Below, in pieces: positions 40,608-50,106 of a DNA stretch of 64,000 nt. Source of the DNA: Rubrimonas cliftonensis (GTDB lineage: Bacteria > Pseudomonadota > Alphaproteobacteria > Rhodobacterales > Rhodobacteraceae); contig NZ_FNQM01000011.1 of NCBI RefSeq assembly GCF_900107585.1, positions 1 to 64,000 on the forward strand, written 5' to 3'. The notes beneath the pieces are model-generated. The model was not told the origin of the DNA and did not search any database. It worked only from the letters and a program-made list of their open reading frames with translations. A program made the translations under genes and the position numbers. Numbering within the stretch: the stretch's first letter is position 1; each line of letters opens with the position of its first letter.

Positions 40608-42200
40608 TCAGAACCGCAGCGCCTTGGCCTGCCGCACCTGCGGCAGCGCCACGATCTCCGCCAGCGCCGCCGCCGGCACCTCCTCGTCCACCCCCATCAG
40701 CGCGATCGCCTCCCCGCCCTTGCTCGCGCGGCCCAGCGCGAAGGTGGCGATGTTGACGCCGAGCGCCCCGAGCTTCGCCCCCAGCGCGCCGATGTAGCCG
40801 GGCGTGTCCTCGTTGGTGGTGTAGAGCATGAAGGGCTGCGGCTCGGCCTCCAGATCGATGCCCTTGATCTGGATGAAGCGCGGCTTGCCGTCGGAGAACA
40901 CCGTCGCGGCGACGCTGCGCGTCTGCTTCTCCGTCACCACCGTCAGCCGCACATAGGAGCCGAAGGCGCCTTGCGCGTCGCGCCGCGTCTCGGAGATGGC
41001 GACGCCGCGCTCCTTGGCCACCAGCGGCGCGGAGACCATGTTCACCGCGCCCTCGCCGAGCAGCGGCTTCAGCATCGCCGCCGTGACCGTGGCCGTCAAC
41101 GGCTTGAGGTTGAGCTGGCCGGGCGCACCGACATAGTCGATCTCGATCTCCTTGATCGCGTTCTCCGTCACCTGCCCGGCGAAGGCGCCCAGCGCCTCGC
41201 AGACCGCCACCCATGGCTTGAGCAGCGGCGCCTCCTCGGCGGTGATCGAGGGCGCGTTGAGCGCGTTCTGGATCGCGCCGTTCATCAGGTAGTCCGCCAT
41301 CTGCTCGGCGACCTGAAGCGCCACGTTTTCCTGCGCCTCGGCGGTGGCGGCCCCGAGATGCGGCGTGCAGACGACGTTCGGCGCGTGAAACAGCGGATTG
41401 TCCTTCGCCGGCTCCTCGGAGAACACGTCGAAGGCGGCGCCGGCGAGCCGACCCTCCGTCAGCGCGTCGGCCAGCGCCTGCTCGTCGACCAGCCCGCCGC
41501 GGGCGCAGTTGATCAGCCGCGCGGTCGGCTTCATCAGGGCGATGCGCTCCGCGTTCAGCAGGTTCGCGGTCTGCGCCGTCTTGGGCAGGTGCAGCGTCAC
41601 GACGTCGGCGCGCGTCAGAAGCTCCTCGACCGTCTCGATCTTCTCCACGCCGAGCGTCTTCGCGCGGTCGGCGCTGAGATAGGGGTCGTAGGCCACGACC
41701 TTCATGCGCAGCCCGACGCCGCGCGTCGCCACCACGCCGCCGATGTTGCCGCAGCCGACGACGCCGAGCGTCTTGCCGGTCAGCTCGGTCCCCATGAACT
41801 TCGACTTCTCCCACTTGCCGGCGCGGGTGGAGGCGTCGGCGGCGGGGATCTGCCGGGCGGAGGCGAACATCATCGCGATGGCGTGCTCGGCTGTGGTGAT
41901 CGAATTGCCGAAGGGCGTGTTCATCACCACGATCCCGCGCGCCGAGGCGGCGGGGATGTCGACATTGTCCACGCCGATGCCGGCGCGGCCGATCACGCGC
42001 AGCCTGGCGGCCTTCTCGATGATCGCCGCCGTGACCTTCGTCGCGGAGCGGATCGCGAGCCCGTCATAGCCGCCGACGACCTCGGCGAGCCGCGCCGCGT
42101 CCTTGCCGAGATCGGGCTGGAAATCGACCTCCACGCCGCGGTCGCGGAAGATCTGCACGGCGGCGTCGGAGAGCGCGTCGGAGATGAGAACCTTGGGCAT
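40608..42200 (-). CDS. serA: D-3-phosphoglycerate dehydrogenase
   Basis: 530 residues, the long form. Substrate and NAD domains (about 1-315) contain [16 protein letters not shown], the NAD loop [21 protein letters not shown] and the catalytic His region TPHLGA. An ASB intervening domain and a C-terminal ACT domain (about 450-530; [15 protein letters not shown]) follow. It starts serine synthesis by oxidising 3-phosphoglycerate. It lies just downstream of serC. Confidence 0.98.
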   Translation of the reverse strand: MPKVLISDALSDAAVQIFRDRGVEVDFQPDLGKDAARLAEVVGGYDGLAIRSATKVTAAIIEKAARLRVIGRAGIGVDNVDIPAASARGIVVMNTPFGNSITTAEHAIAMMFASARQIPAADASTRAGKWEKSKFMGTELTGKTLGVVGCGNIGGVVATRGVGLRMKVVAYDPYLSADRAKTLGVEKIETVEELLTRADVVTLHLPKTAQTANLLNAERIALMKPTARLINCARGGLVDEQALADALTEGRLAGAAFDVFSEEPAKDNPLFHAPNVVCTPHLGAATAEAQENVALQVAEQMADYLMNGAIQNALNAPSITAEEAPLLKPWVAVCEALGAFAGQVTENAIKEIEIDYVGAPGQLNLKPLTATVTAAMLKPLLGEGAVNMVSAPLVAKERGVAISETRRDAQGAFGSYVRLTVVTEKQTRSVAATVFSDGKPRFIQIKGIDLEAEPQPFMLYTTNEDTPGYIGALGAKLGALGVNIATFALGRASKGGEAIALMGVDEEVPAAALAEIVALPQVRQAKALRF

Positions 42201-42260
42201 TTGTCAGTCCTGTTGCTGGCGCGGGGCGGCCGTCATGGCGCCGTCCGCGAAGATGTCGCC

Positions 42261-42326
42261 CCCTCTCCCGCCTGCGGGAGAGGGCCGAGGTGAGGGGGCC
42301 GGGGTGAGGGGGCCGGGGTGAGGGGG
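42261..42326. repeat. REP-like palindrome plus three 14-bp direct repeats between serC and serA
   Basis: An 11-bp palindrome CCCTCTCCCGC/GCGGGAGAGGG (42261-42284, 2-base loop) is followed by three head-to-tail 14-bp units (CCGGGGTGAGGGGG; the first reads CCGAGG) up to the base before the serC stop. Elements of this GGGAGAGGG...GGTGAGGGG type are scattered in many GC-rich proteobacterial genomes. Confidence 0.85.
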
Positions 42327-42328
42327 TC

Positions 42329-43504
42329 TCAGGCCGCGGCGAGCGCCGCGCGGGCGTCGGCGAAGGCCCAGTCGAGCCAGGGCGTCAGCGCGGCGACGTC
42401 CGCCGCCTCGACCGTCGCCCCGCACCAGACGCGCAGGCCCGGCGGGGCGTCGCGATAGCCGGCGATGTCGAAGGCCGCGCCCTCCTTCTCCAGCGTCGTC
42501 GTCATCCGCTTGACGAAGGCGCGCTGGCCGGCGTCGTCGAGCGCCGAGACCGCCGGATCGACGATCCGCAGACAGACTGAGGTGTTGGAGCGGCAGGCGG
42601 GCTCGGCGACGAGATTCTCGACCCACGCCGTCGCGTCCACCCATCCCTGCAGCGCGGAGAAGTTCGCGTCGGCCCGCGCCCGCAGCGCCGCGCCGCCGCC
42701 GAGACCGATGCCCCAGTCCAGCGCGTCGAGATAATCCGCCACGCACAGCATCGAGGGCGTGTTGATCGTCTCGCCCTTGAAAACGCCCTCGATCAGCTTG
42801 CCGCCCTTGGTCAGCCGGAAGATTTTCGGCAGCGGCCAGGGCGGTGTGAAGCTTTCCAGCCGCTCGACGGCGCGGGGAGAGAGCACGAGCACGCCATGGG
42901 CCGCCTCGCCGCCCATCACCTTCTGCCAGGAGAAGGTCGCGACGTCGATCTTCGGCCAGTCGAGGCACTGCGCAAAGGCCGCCGAGGTGGCGTCGCAGAG
43001 CGTCAGGCCCGCGCGGTCCGCCGCGATCCAGTCGGCGTTCGGGACGCGGGCGCCGGAAGTGGTGCCGTTCCAGGTGAACAGCACGTCGGCCCCGGGCCGC
43101 ACCGCCGAGAGGTCGGGCAGCGCGCCGTAGTCGGCGGTCATCACGCGGCAGTCGGCGAGCTTCAGCTGCTTCACCGCGTCCGTGACCCAGCCGGCGCCGA
43201 AGCTTTCCCAGGCGAGCGCATCCACCGGCCGCGCGCCGAGCAGCGACCACATCGCCATCTCGTAGGCGCCGGTGTCGGATGCGGGCACGATGCCGATGCG
43301 GTGGTCGGCGGGGATCTCCAGCAGGGTCCGCGTCTTCTCGATGGCTTCGAGAAGCTGGGCCTTCGCGGCGCCGGCGCGGTGCGACCGGCCGAGCTCGGCG
43401 CGGGCGCCGACCGCCGCGGCGGACCAGCCGGGGCGCTTGGCGCAGGGACCGGATGAGAACAGGGCGCGCGCAGGCGCAGCCTGCGGCTTGGGGGGAAGCG
43501 TCAT
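42329..43504 (-). CDS. serC: Phosphoserine transaminase
   Basis: 391 residues of the alphaproteobacterial SerC type ([12 protein letters not shown] opening; [23 protein letters not shown] lysine in [14 protein letters not shown]). It transaminates 3-phosphohydroxypyruvate made by SerA; many such enzymes also serve pyridoxine synthesis. A REP-like element lies between its stop and serA. Confidence 0.95.
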   Translation of the reverse strand: MTLPPKPQAAPARALFSSGPCAKRPGWSAAAVGARAELGRSHRAGAAKAQLLEAIEKTRTLLEIPADHRIGIVPASDTGAYEMAMWSLLGARPVDALAWESFGAGWVTDAVKQLKLADCRVMTADYGALPDLSAVRPGADVLFTWNGTTSGARVPNADWIAADRAGLTLCDATSAAFAQCLDWPKIDVATFSWQKVMGGEAAHGVLVLSPRAVERLESFTPPWPLPKIFRLTKGGKLIEGVFKGETINTPSMLCVADYLDALDWGIGLGGGAALRARADANFSALQGWVDATAWVENLVAEPACRSNTSVCLRIVDPAVSALDDAGQRAFVKRMTTTLEKEGAAFDIAGYRDAPPGLRVWCGATVEAADVAALTPWLDWAFADARAALAAA

Positions 43505-43726
43505 GGGACGCGCTCCATCGTCAGGGCGAGATCGCTGAGCCCGCCGCCGCTCGCCCTCATCGGCGACGCGCCCGCCGTTCGGTTACGCCCCGGTCCGCGG
43601 TCGGTCAACCGCGAACATGCACCGGTTCACGCCACGCGCCCGGATGCCGCGGCGCGACGAGATCGGCGGTTGCCACCGGGGCGCGCGGCGCGGAGTCTCG
43701 GGGCGAGGCGCAAGGGAGCCGTCGCC

Positions 43727-44770
43727 ATGCATGTTTTCGACTCGCCAGACTTCGACGACCACGAGCAGGTGATCTTCGCCAGCGACGCCGCGACCGGCCT
43801 GCGGGCCGTCATCGCAGTCCACAGCACGGCGCTGGGGCCCGCGCTCGGCGGCTGCCGCATCCACGCCTACGCCGATGAGGCCGACGCCGCGCGCGACGCG
43901 CTGCGCCTGTCGCGGGGCATGACCTACAAGGCGGCTCTGGCGGGCCTCGCGCTCGGCGGCGGCAAGTCGGTGGTCCTCGCCGACCCGGCGCGCGACAAGA
44001 CGCCGGCGATGATGCGCGCGATGGGCCGCGCCGTGGAGCGCCTTTCAGGCCGCTACATCGCCGCGGAGGACATGGGCGCGACGGTCGCGGACATGGACGC
44101 GATGGCCGACGAGACCGCCCATGTCACGGGGCGCTCTCCCGAACGCGGCGGCGTCGGCGACCCTTCGCCATGGACGGCGCGCGGCGTCTTCCTGTGCCTG
44201 GAAGCGGCCGTGCGGCTCAGGCTCGGGCGCGGCCTCGCCGGCGCGCGGGTGTGCGTGAAGGGGCTCGGCTCGGTCGGCTGGAAACTGGCGGAGGCGTTGC
44301 ACGGCGCGGGCGCGGCGCTCACCGTCGCCGACATCCGCGACGACGTCGCCGCGCGCGCCGCCGGCGCCTTCGGGGCCGCCGTCATCCCGGTCGAAGCGGC
44401 GCTTGCGGCGGAGGTCGACGTCTACGCGCCCTGCGCCATGGGCGGCGAGTTCAATATCGATACAATCCCGGCGCTCGGTGCGCAGATCATCTGCGGCGCG
44501 GCGAACAACCAGCTTGCGGAAGCCGCCGACGGCGGGCGTCTGGCGGCCCGCGGGGCGCTCTACTGTCCCGATTATCTCGTCAACGCCGGCGGATTGATCC
44601 GCGTCGCGCAGCCGCCGCTCGGCATGGACGAGGGCGCTGCGCTGGCGCGGCTCGAAGCGTTGCCCCGCACGCTGGAGACGGTGCTCGCAGAAAGCGCCCG
44701 AAGCGGCGCGACGCCGGCTGAAGTGGCGGACGCTCTCGCCCGCCGCCGTTTCGCTCCGGCGGCGGGCTGA
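43727..44770 (+). CDS. Glu/Leu/Phe/Val dehydrogenase (leucine dehydrogenase type)
   Basis: 347 residues. The substrate domain has GGCRIHAYADE, MTYKAALAGLALGGGKSVV (catalytic Lys) and AEDMGATVADMD; the Rossmann domain has CVKGLGSVGWKLAE and ICGAANNQLAE. It oxidatively deaminates branched or aromatic amino acids with NAD+. GGGAG lies 8 bases before the ATG at 43727. It is divergent from serC and converges on the DUF1127 gene with 6 bases between stops. Confidence 0.92.
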   Translation: MHVFDSPDFDDHEQVIFASDAATGLRAVIAVHSTALGPALGGCRIHAYADEADAARDALRLSRGMTYKAALAGLALGGGKSVVLADPARDKTPAMMRAMGRAVERLSGRYIAAEDMGATVADMDAMADETAHVTGRSPERGGVGDPSPWTARGVFLCLEAAVRLRLGRGLAGARVCVKGLGSVGWKLAEALHGAGAALTVADIRDDVAARAAGAFGAAVIPVEAALAAEVDVYAPCAMGGEFNIDTIPALGAQIICGAANNQLAEAADGGRLAARGALYCPDYLVNAGGLIRVAQPPLGMDEGAALARLEALPRTLETVLAESARSGATPAEVADALARRRFAPAAG

Positions 44771-44776
44771 GCGCGC

Positions 44777-45004
44777 TCAGCGCAGCCAGAATGGTTTTTT
44801 GGCCTCGTTCAGAGCGGCTTCGCGATCGAGGCCGATGTCGCGGAGAAGCTCGGGCGTCAGCAGCGCAAGCGCGCGGCGCGACCGCCTGCGCTCCGACCAC
44901 CGGCGCAGCGTCGCGGCGACGAGGGTGGGCAGGGCGCGAAGACCGTCGCCGACCGAAGCGCGGTCGGCGGCGGCGTCTGCGAAGGGCGCGGCGTGACGCG
45001 ACAT
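44777..45004 (-). CDS. DUF1127 small protein
   Basis: 75 residues. The C-terminal DUF1127 segment LTPELLRDIGLDREAALNEAKKPFW is complete; the Arg-rich part before it (RRWSERRRSRRAL) is typical. Small DUF1127 proteins in alphaproteobacteria are linked to RNA turnover and phosphate/carbon responses. GGAAGGA lies 7 bases before the ATG. Divergent from the MocR regulator, which may control it. Confidence 0.85.
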   Translation of the reverse strand: MSRHAAPFADAAADRASVGDGLRALPTLVAATLRRWSERRRSRRALALLTPELLRDIGLDREAALNEAKKPFWLR

Positions 45005-45030
45005 GGCGAGAATCCTTCCGGTGATCGATG

Positions 45031-45085
45031 GTAGATACAATTTTCCCGATTTGACTTCCAATCGGGCAGAAGTGTGATACACAAT
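45031..45085. promoter_or_regulatory. Divergent control region with palindrome and repeated boxes
   Basis: CCCGATT (45045-45051) and AATCGGG (45060-45066) form a perfect palindrome with an 8-base spacer. Outside lie GTAGATACAAT (45031-45041) and GTGATACACAAT (45074-45085), similar direct repeats; the latter includes GTGTgatACAC. A TTGACT (45051-45056) could be the -35 for the regulator gene, and TTGGAA with N17 to GTATCT on the minus strand could serve DUF1127. MocR-type proteins often bind such paired boxes. Confidence 0.5.
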
Positions 45086-45115
45086 CCTGAAACGTCGAAC
45101 CACCCGGATCTTGTC

Positions 45116-46513
45116 ATGGACACAAACTGGCGCCCCGATATCGCCGCCGCCCCGGGCCCGATCTACCGCGCCCTCGCCGATCAGATCGTCGACGCGGTGT
45201 CGCGCGGGACGATCAAGGCCGGCGCGCGGCTGCCTCCGGTGCGCGATCTCGCCTGGGACATCAAGGTGAGCCCCGGCGCCGTCGCGCGGGCCTACCGCAT
45301 CGCGACCGAGCGCGGTGCGCTCGAGGCCACCGTCGGCCGCGGCACCTTCGCCCGCGCGTCGGGCCCACGCGGCTTCGCGCTGGACGCGCTGCTGGCGCCC
45401 TCGCCCGGCGGCAAGATCGACCTGCGCGGCAACCGCGCCGTCGACGTCGGCCAGCATGTCGAGATCAACGCCGCCCTGCGCCGCATGATGGAGGGCCCGT
45501 CTCCGCTGTCGCTGACCGACTACCGCACGGCCGAGGACGACGCCCCCGCCCGCGCGTCGCTGGCCCGCTGGCTGCAGGGCTTCGGCGCGCCGGCCGAGCC
45601 GGGGCGACTGATCATCACCGCCGGCGCGCAGGAGGGCGTGATGGCCGCCCTCTGTGCGCTCAGCCGCAACGGCGAGGGCGTCGCCTTCACCGAGGCCCTG
45701 GTGCATCCCGGCCTCAAGGACTGCGCCGAGGCGGCGCGGCTGAAGCTGGAGCCCATCGCGATGGACGGCGAGGGAATGCTGCCCGACGCGCTCCACGCCG
45801 CCTGCGCGCGCCGCCGCCCCGACGCCGTGCTGCTGACGACGACCTTCCACAACCCGACGCTCGCCACGATGTCGGCGCGGCGTCGCGAGGAGATCGTCGC
45901 CGTGGCGCGGGCGCGGGACGTGGCGCTGGTGGAAGACGCCGTGTACGGCCACCTGCTCGATGCGCCGCCGCCGAGCCTCGCTGAACTGGCGCCGGAGCGC
46001 TGCTGGCTCGTCACCAGCTTCTCCAAATGCGTCGCCGCGGGCCTGCGCGCCGGCATGATCATGACGCCGCCGGGCGAGACGCTGCGCACCCTGCGCGCCC
46101 ATCAGGCGATCGCGCACCAGACGCCCTGGCTCGTGAGCGGGCTGGCCGCCGCGCTGGTGGACGGCGGCGAGGCCGAGATCATCCGACGCCGCGTCGCGGC
46201 CGAGATCCGCGCCCGCGCCGAGGTGGCGACGGAGGCGCTCGGCGCATGCGGCGCGCGCATCGATCCCGCCGCGGGCTTCGTCATGCTGCCGATGCCGGAG
46301 GGCCTGAGCTCGGGCGAGTTCGCCGCCGCCGCCGCCGCTCAGGACGTGCTGGTGGCCCCGCGCGCGGCCTACGCGGTGGGCCGCGCGCAGGGGAGGGATT
46401 TCGTGCGCGTCGCACTTGGCGCCCGCGCCAGCCGGACCCAGCTCGCCGAGGGCGTCGCGCGGCTCTCACGGCTGCTGGCGGACGGCCCGCATCTCGCGCA
46501 GGCGCTGACGTGA
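45116..46513 (+). CDS. MocR-family regulator (GntR wHTH fused to class I aminotransferase fold)
   Basis: 465 residues from the ATG at 45116 (a GTG at 45074 is possible but lies in the control region). An N-terminal winged helix (about 15-80; PIYRALADQIVDAV, LPPVRDLAWDIKVSPGAVARAY) is followed by a PLP-binding aminotransferase-like domain with TTTFHNPT and the PLP lysine in TSFSKCVAAGLRAG. MocR proteins sense PLP adducts of amino acids or amines and control neighbouring genes. It is co-transcribed with a class V aminotransferase (overlap 4 bases) and an EamA transporter. Confidence 0.9.
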   Translation: MDTNWRPDIAAAPGPIYRALADQIVDAVSRGTIKAGARLPPVRDLAWDIKVSPGAVARAYRIATERGALEATVGRGTFARASGPRGFALDALLAPSPGGKIDLRGNRAVDVGQHVEINAALRRMMEGPSPLSLTDYRTAEDDAPARASLARWLQGFGAPAEPGRLIITAGAQEGVMAALCALSRNGEGVAFTEALVHPGLKDCAEAARLKLEPIAMDGEGMLPDALHAACARRRPDAVLLTTTFHNPTLATMSARRREEIVAVARARDVALVEDAVYGHLLDAPPPSLAELAPERCWLVTSFSKCVAAGLRAGMIMTPPGETLRTLRAHQAIAHQTPWLVSGLAAALVDGGEAEIIRRRVAAEIRARAEVATEALGACGARIDPAAGFVMLPMPEGLSSGEFAAAAAAQDVLVAPRAAYAVGRAQGRDFVRVALGARASRTQLAEGVARLSRLLADGPHLAQALT

Positions 46514-47724
46514 GCGCGCCCGCCTCCACCAGTCCAGGCGCCCCCGGGCCGGCCTCCCCCAGGCCGGCCTCCACCGGGTCAGCCGCCCCGTCGCCGCTGC
46601 CCTGCCAGCGTGAACTCTTCGACCTGCCGCGAGAGGTCGCCTGGCTCAACTGCGCCTACATGAGCCCGCTGATGCGCAGCGCGGTCGCGGCCGGCGAGGC
46701 CGGCGTCCGCCGCAAGGCGCGCCCCTGGCTCCTGCCGCCGTCGAGCTTCTTCGACGAATCGGATGAGGCGCGCGCCCTGTGCGCCGCGCTTGTCGGGGCG
46801 GACGCGGAGGGCGTGGCGCTGGTTCCGGCCGCAAGCTACGGGCTGGCCGTGGCCGCGCGCAACATTGCGCTGGCCCCCGGTCGCCGCGTCGTGACGCTAA
46901 GGGACCAGTTTCCCTCCAACGTCTATCCCTGGCGCGCCGAGGCCGAGGCGGTGGGAGCCGAGGTCGTCGCGGTCGACGCCGCTTGCGCCGACCCGACCGC
47001 CGCGGTTCTCGCCGCGATCGACGAGCGCTGCGCGGTCGCCGCGCTGCCGGAGGTGCTGTGGACGACCGGCGCCCGGCTCGACCTCGCGCGCATCGGCGCC
47101 CGCTGCCGCGAGGCGGGCGCTGCGCTGGCGCTCGACCTCACGCAGTCGGCGGGTGCGCTGGTCACGGACTTCGCCGCCATCCAGCCCGATTTCGCCGTCG
47201 CCGCCGCCTACAAATGGCTGCTGGGGCCCTACTCGACGGGTTTCCTGTGGGTCGCGCCGCACCGGCGCGACGGGCGGCCGCTGGAGGAGACCTGGCTCGG
47301 GCGCGCGGGCGCGGAGGATTTCTCGCGGCTGGTGGACTACCAGGCCGGCTACCAGCCGGGCGCGAGACGCTTCGACATGGGCCAGCGCGCCAATTTCGCT
47401 CTGATGCCGGCCTTCGTCGCCGCGCTGCGCCAGCTGCTGGAATGGACGCCGGCCGCCATCGAGGCGAGCCTCGCCGCGCAGACCCGCTCCATCGCCGCGC
47501 GCGCCGGCGCCGTCGGCCTGACGCCGCCGCCCGAGGCGTGGCGCGGGCCGCACTACCTGTCGCTCACGCTGCCCGACGGCGCGCCGGGCGACCTGCCGGC
47601 CCGGCTCGCGGCGAAGGGCGTGCATGTCAGCCGGCGCGGCGACTCGCTCCGGATCACGCCGCATCTCTACAACGACGCCGAGGACGTCGACCGCCTCATG
47701 GACGCGCTCGCCGCCGCGCTGTAA
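46510..47724 (+). CDS. Class V aminotransferase (cysteine desulfurase/kynureninase-like fold)
   Basis: 404 residues from a GTG overlapping the regulator stop. A Pro/Ser/Ala-rich leader of about 30 residues precedes LPREVAWLNCAYMSPL. The PLP site has ALDLTQSAGAL and the lysine in AAAYKWLLGPYSTGF. Substrate unknown; members include desulfurases, selenocysteine lyases and kynureninase-like enzymes. The arrangement with a MocR regulator and an exporter suggests conversion of the sensed amino compound. Confidence 0.85.
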   Translation: MSAPASTSPGAPGPASPRPASTGSAAPSPLPCQRELFDLPREVAWLNCAYMSPLMRSAVAAGEAGVRRKARPWLLPPSSFFDESDEARALCAALVGADAEGVALVPAASYGLAVAARNIALAPGRRVVTLRDQFPSNVYPWRAEAEAVGAEVVAVDAACADPTAAVLAAIDERCAVAALPEVLWTTGARLDLARIGARCREAGAALALDLTQSAGALVTDFAAIQPDFAVAAAYKWLLGPYSTGFLWVAPHRRDGRPLEETWLGRAGAEDFSRLVDYQAGYQPGARRFDMGQRANFALMPAFVAALRQLLEWTPAAIEASLAAQTRSIAARAGAVGLTPPPEAWRGPHYLSLTLPDGAPGDLPARLAAKGVHVSRRGDSLRITPHLYNDAEDVDRLMDALAAAL

Positions 47725-47734
47725 CGCCCGCGCC

Positions 47735-48670
47735 ATGAACGGCTCGAACGACATCGGCGCCTGGGCGCGGCTTGTCTTCCTCGGCATGGTCTGGGGCGGC
47801 TCCTTCATCGCCATCGCCATGGCGCTGGAGGGCTTCACGCCGCTGTCTCTGGCCGCGGCGCGGATGGGGCTGGCGGCGCTGGCGCTGCTCGCGGCGGCAT
47901 GGGCCATGGGCCTGCGGCTGCCGGCGCTCAGGGGGGCCGAGGGGCCGCGCGGCTGGGGCTTCGCGCTGGCCATCGGGCTGCTCTCGAACGCGCTGCCCTT
48001 CGCGCTGCTCAACTGGGCGCAGCAGTATGTCGCGGCGGGCGTCGCGTCGGTGTTCATGGCGCTGCTGCCGCTGATGATCCTGCCGCTCAGCCATCTGCTC
48101 GTGCCTGGCGAGCGGCTGAGCCGGCGCAAGGGCCTCGGCTTCGTCGCCGGGTCGGTCGGCGCGGTGGTGCTGATCGGCCCGCAGGCGCTGGCGGGCCTCT
48201 CGGGGGCGGGCGTCGCGCTGCTGGCGGAGCTCGCCTGCCTCGGCGTGGTGATCTCCTACGCCTTCGGCTCGATCACCACGAAGCTGGCGCCGCAGGTCCA
48301 TCCCGTCAGCCTGTCGGCGGCTGTGCAGCTTCTGGGCTTCGCGCTGATCGCGCCCTTCGCGCTGGCGTTCGAGGCGCCCTTCGCGCTGGCGCCGGACGGG
48401 CGCGCCTGGCTCGCCGTGGCGTGGCTGGCGCTGCTCTCGACGGCCTTCGCACAGGTGCTGCTGGTGCAGGTGCTGCGCCGCGCCGGACCGCCCTTTCTCA
48501 GCCAGGTGAACTTCATGATCCCGCTCTGGGCGCTGGCCTTCGGCGCGCTGTTTCTCGGCGAGGCGATCCCGCCGCGCGCCCTGCTCGCGCTGGCGCTGAT
48601 CTTCGTCGGCATGGCCGTCGCACAGGGGATATTCGCGCCGCGCGCGCCCCGGCCGGCGCGTTCGGCTTGA
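47735..48670 (+). CDS. EamA/DMT family exporter
   Basis: 311 residues with ten predicted membrane segments in two EamA repeats. LGMVWGGSFIAIAMALEGF at the N-terminus and PLWALAFGALFLGEAIPPRA in the second repeat are typical. Members export amino acids or metabolites. It starts 10 bases after the aminotransferase stop, so is likely part of the MocR-controlled unit. Confidence 0.9.
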   Translation: MNGSNDIGAWARLVFLGMVWGGSFIAIAMALEGFTPLSLAAARMGLAALALLAAAWAMGLRLPALRGAEGPRGWGFALAIGLLSNALPFALLNWAQQYVAAGVASVFMALLPLMILPLSHLLVPGERLSRRKGLGFVAGSVGAVVLIGPQALAGLSGAGVALLAELACLGVVISYAFGSITTKLAPQVHPVSLSAAVQLLGFALIAPFALAFEAPFALAPDGRAWLAVAWLALLSTAFAQVLLVQVLRRAGPPFLSQVNFMIPLWALAFGALFLGEAIPPRALLALALIFVGMAVAQGIFAPRAPRPARSA

Positions 48671-48700
48671 CGCGCGGTGCGGTCGGGGCTTGATGACGAC

Positions 48701-49087
48701 ATGGTGACTGCAACGACCCTTGCCGCCGTCGCCGCCGGCGGCGCCCTCGGCGCCTCGGCGCGCTACCTTGTCGGGGCGGCGGCCCTGCGCCTGATGGGCC
48801 CAGGCTTTCCGTGGGGAACCCTGTTCGTCAACGTCGCGGGGTCGCTCGCGATGGGAATGCTCGCCGTCCTGCTCATGGAAAGGCTCCCCGGCGCCTTTCC
48901 GCGCTGGTCGGCGTTCCTGTTGACCGGCGTTCTGGGCGGCTTCACCACCTTCTCGGCCTTCTCGCTGGAGGTCGCGCTGATGCTGGAGCGCGGCGAGGCG
49001 CTCAGGGCCGGCGCCTATGTCGCCGCGTCGGTGGCGCTCGGCGTCGGCGCGCTGTTTGTCGGCTTTCTCGCGGCGAGGTCGCTCTGA
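48701..49087 (+). CDS. crcB: Fluoride channel CrcB/Fluc
   Basis: 128 residues, four membrane helices. GGALGASARYLVG, GTLFVNVAGS and GFTTFSAFSLE (the phenylalanine box) are diagnostic. Dual-topology dimers let fluoride leave the cell. The space upstream is too short for a fluoride riboswitch. Its stop overlaps the rlu start (TGATG). Confidence 0.95.
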   Translation: MVTATTLAAVAAGGALGASARYLVGAAALRLMGPGFPWGTLFVNVAGSLAMGMLAVLLMERLPGAFPRWSAFLLTGVLGGFTTFSAFSLEVALMLERGEALRAGAYVAASVALGVGALFVGFLAARSL

Positions 49088-50106
49088 TGCCCCCGGTCCA
49101 GCTGCTCATTGTGGCCGAGGACGACGGCGAGCTGCGCGTGGATCGCTGGTTCCGCCGCCATTTCCCGCAGCTTCCCCATGGCCGGCTGGAGAAGATGCTG
49201 CGCAAGGGCGAGGTGCGGGTGGACGGCGGCCGCGTGACCGCCGCGACGCGCCTTGCGCCGGGTCAGACGGTGCGGGTGCCGCCCTTTCCCGACGATCTCG
49301 CCGAGCAGCCGCCGCCACCGAAGCCCGTCATCGAACCCGACGCCGATTTCATCCAGTCCCGCGTGATCCACATCGACGATTCGGTGCTGGCGCTCGACAA
49401 ACCCGCCGGGCTCGCCGTGCAGGGCGGCTCCGGCGGGATCAGGCATCTCGGCCAGTTCGAGGCGGCGTTGATGTTCGGCAGGAACAAGCCGCCGCGACTG
49501 GTGCACAGGCTCGACCGCGACACCTCGGGCGTTCTGGTGATGGGCCGCACCGCGCCCGCCGCCGCGGCGCTGGCCAAGGCCTTCCACGCGCGCACGACGC
49601 GAAAACTCTACTGGGCGGCGGTGGCCGGCAAGCCCAGCCCGGCGCGCGGCACGATCCGCTTCGGGCTGGTCAAGGCGCCGGGGCCGCGCGGCGAGAAGAT
49701 GCTCTGCGTCCACCCCGACGAGGTGAAGGCCACCGAGGGGGCCCAGCGCGCGGTCAGCGACTATGCGCTGGTCGACAGCGCCGGCGGGCGCGCCTCATGG
49801 GTGGCGCTGCGGCCCGTGACCGGGCGCACGCACCAGCTCCGCGCCCACATGGCGGAGATCGGCTGCCCGGTGGTCGGCGACGGCAAGTATGGCGGCAACT
49901 CCCAGACCAACGAGGGCGACGGCTGGGGCGCGCAGCTCGGCGGGCCGGTGAGCCGCAAGCTGCACCTGCACGCCCGCGCGCTCCAGATCCCCCACCCCGA
50001 CGGCGGCGTGCTGAACCTCTCCGCGCCGCTGCCCGAGCACATGGCCCGCACCTGGGAGCTGTTCGGCTGGCGCGAGGCCGATGCGCCGGAGAACCCTTGG
50101 GAATGA
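49087..50106 (+). CDS. RluC/RluD-type 23S rRNA pseudouridine synthase
   Basis: 339 residues. S4-like RNA-binding N-terminus (about 15-75; RVDRWFRRHFP, LRKGEVRVDG), then the catalytic domain with Asp in HRLDRDTSGVLV and the GRTHQLRAHMAEIG segment. Likely RluC by its place after crcB, but the target uridines cannot be told from sequence. Confidence 0.92.
   Translation: MPPVQLLIVAEDDGELRVDRWFRRHFPQLPHGRLEKMLRKGEVRVDGGRVTAATRLAPGQTVRVPPFPDDLAEQPPPPKPVIEPDADFIQSRVIHIDDSVLALDKPAGLAVQGGSGGIRHLGQFEAALMFGRNKPPRLVHRLDRDTSGVLVMGRTAPAAAALAKAFHARTTRKLYWAAVAGKPSPARGTIRFGLVKAPGPRGEKMLCVHPDEVKATEGAQRAVSDYALVDSAGGRASWVALRPVTGRTHQLRAHMAEIGCPVVGDGKYGGNSQTNEGDGWGAQLGGPVSRKLHLHARALQIPHPDGGVLNLSAPLPEHMARTWELFGWREADAPENPWE

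Noticed and set aside
48671-48700. Fluoride riboswitch ahead of crcB
   Set aside because: Only 30 bases separate the upstream stop and crcB, too few for the aptamer.
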